Shown here piece by piece: positions 15,233 through 15,491 of a stretch of DNA of 15,491 nt. Position 1 is the stretch's first letter. Every line of letters starts with the position of its first letter. This stretch comes from Myxococcota bacterium (lineage in GTDB: Bacteria; Myxococcota_C; UBA6777): assembly GCA_023150835.1 (NCBI GenBank), contig JAKLKB010000149.1, forward strand, positions 1 through 15,491, in the 5' to 3' direction. Both the position numbers and the translations under genes were made by a program. The notes beneath the pieces are model-generated. The model saw only the letters and a list, made by a program, of their open reading frames with translations. It did no database searches and was not told where the DNA came from.

Positions 15233-15491
15233 GATAAGAAGCCTCTGGTTTGTGATAAGAAGCCTCTGATTTGTGATAAGAAGCCTCTGGTTTGTGATAA
15301 GAAGCCTCTGGTTTGTGATAAGAAGCCTCTGGTTTGTGACAAGAAGCCTCTGATTTGTGATAAGAAGCCTCTGGTTTGTGATAAGAAGCCTCTGGTTTGT
15401 GATAAGAAGCCTCTGGTTTGTGATAAGAAGCCTCTGGTTTGTGATAAGAAGCCTCTGGTTTGTGATAAGAAGCCTCTGGTTTGTGATAAGA
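15233..15491. repeat. 21-bp direct tandem array, 12 full copies plus 7 bp, continuing past the window edge
   Basis: The unit contains AAGAAGCCTCTGGTTTGTG and repeats exactly every 21 bp from 15,233 (15,254, 15,275 and so on up to 15,485). Only copies 2 (GATTTGT for GGTTTGT) and 6 (GACAAG for GATAAG, and also GATTTGT) differ. There are no spacers between units. Because 21 is a multiple of three, two plus-strand and three minus-strand frames stay open through the array; the third plus frame meets TGATAA in every unit. No start codon with a ribosome binding site is visible, so coding is not supported. Near-identity of the copies implies recent expansion or homogenisation. Confidence 0.95.

Noticed and set aside
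15085-15342. Minus-strand repeat protein with SQTRGFL heptads
   Set aside because: The frame is open only because the 21-bp unit has no stop in that phase; its apparent start is a TTG created by one variant copy.
15233-15491. CRISPR array
   Set aside because: Units abut directly with no unique spacers and no cas genes are nearby.
15233-15491. Replication iterons or DnaA boxes
   Set aside because: The unit has TTTGTGATAA, one base short of the DnaA-box complement TGTGGATAA, in every copy. No rep, dnaA or partition gene is in the window.

Overview
The window looks like chromosomal DNA of a free-living Gram-negative bacterium, most probably a Myxococcota (old deltaproteobacterial) lineage. Two things point that way. 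A MYXO-CTERM-like C-terminal sorting tail (Cys-Gly-Cys, hydrophobic stretch, Arg/Lys-rich end) is encoded near 15,020-15,106. The gene set also combines RNase J, a long-N-terminus Lon, a SulP transporter and a MltD-like transglycosylase. No phage, plasmid replication, IS transposase, CRISPR, rRNA or tRNA gene was recognised. The taxonomic call is an inference.

Layout. Positions 1-567 hold no credible gene. They carry nested palindromic repeats, including an element bounded by a perfect 16-bp inverted repeat (1-16 and 201-216). From 568 to 10,462 five genes lie on the minus strand. Read in transcription order they are lon (10,462-7,529), a SulP anion transporter with STAS domain (7,532-5,721), a metallo-beta-lactamase-fold protein of the persulfide dioxygenase/Blh type (5,718-4,819), a D-Ala-D-Ala carboxypeptidase of the PBP4 class (4,668-3,136), and a lytic transglycosylase with LysM-like domains and a Lys/Arg-rich tandem repeat (3,027-568). 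The first three are packed with a 4-bp overlap and a 2-bp gap, so they probably form one operon. The last two follow gaps of 150 and 108 bp and both act on peptidoglycan.

A 241-bp divergent intergenic region separates lon from a plus-strand RNase J gene (10,704-12,407). A 203-bp gap follows, which contains a second copy of the dispersed palindromic repeat seen at the left edge. Next comes a large two-part RluA-family pseudouridine synthase (12,611-14,479). After it lies a short gene or remnant (14,511-15,106) that seems broken by a frameshift: one frame encodes two motifs of a cell-wall-protein repeat, and the MYXO-CTERM-like tail continues in another. The window ends inside a 21-bp tandem array (12 full copies from 15,233, running off the edge).

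How the genes fit together. Lon (proteolysis), RNase J (RNA decay) and the pseudouridine synthase (RNA modification) are housekeeping functions. SulP plus the persulfide-dioxygenase-like enzyme suggest sulfur anion handling. PBP4 plus the transglycosylase suggest cell-wall turnover. A recurring theme is in-frame tandem duplication inside genes: 48 bp in the transglycosylase, 24 bp in lon and 60 bp in the pseudouridine synthase gene, besides the 21-bp array.
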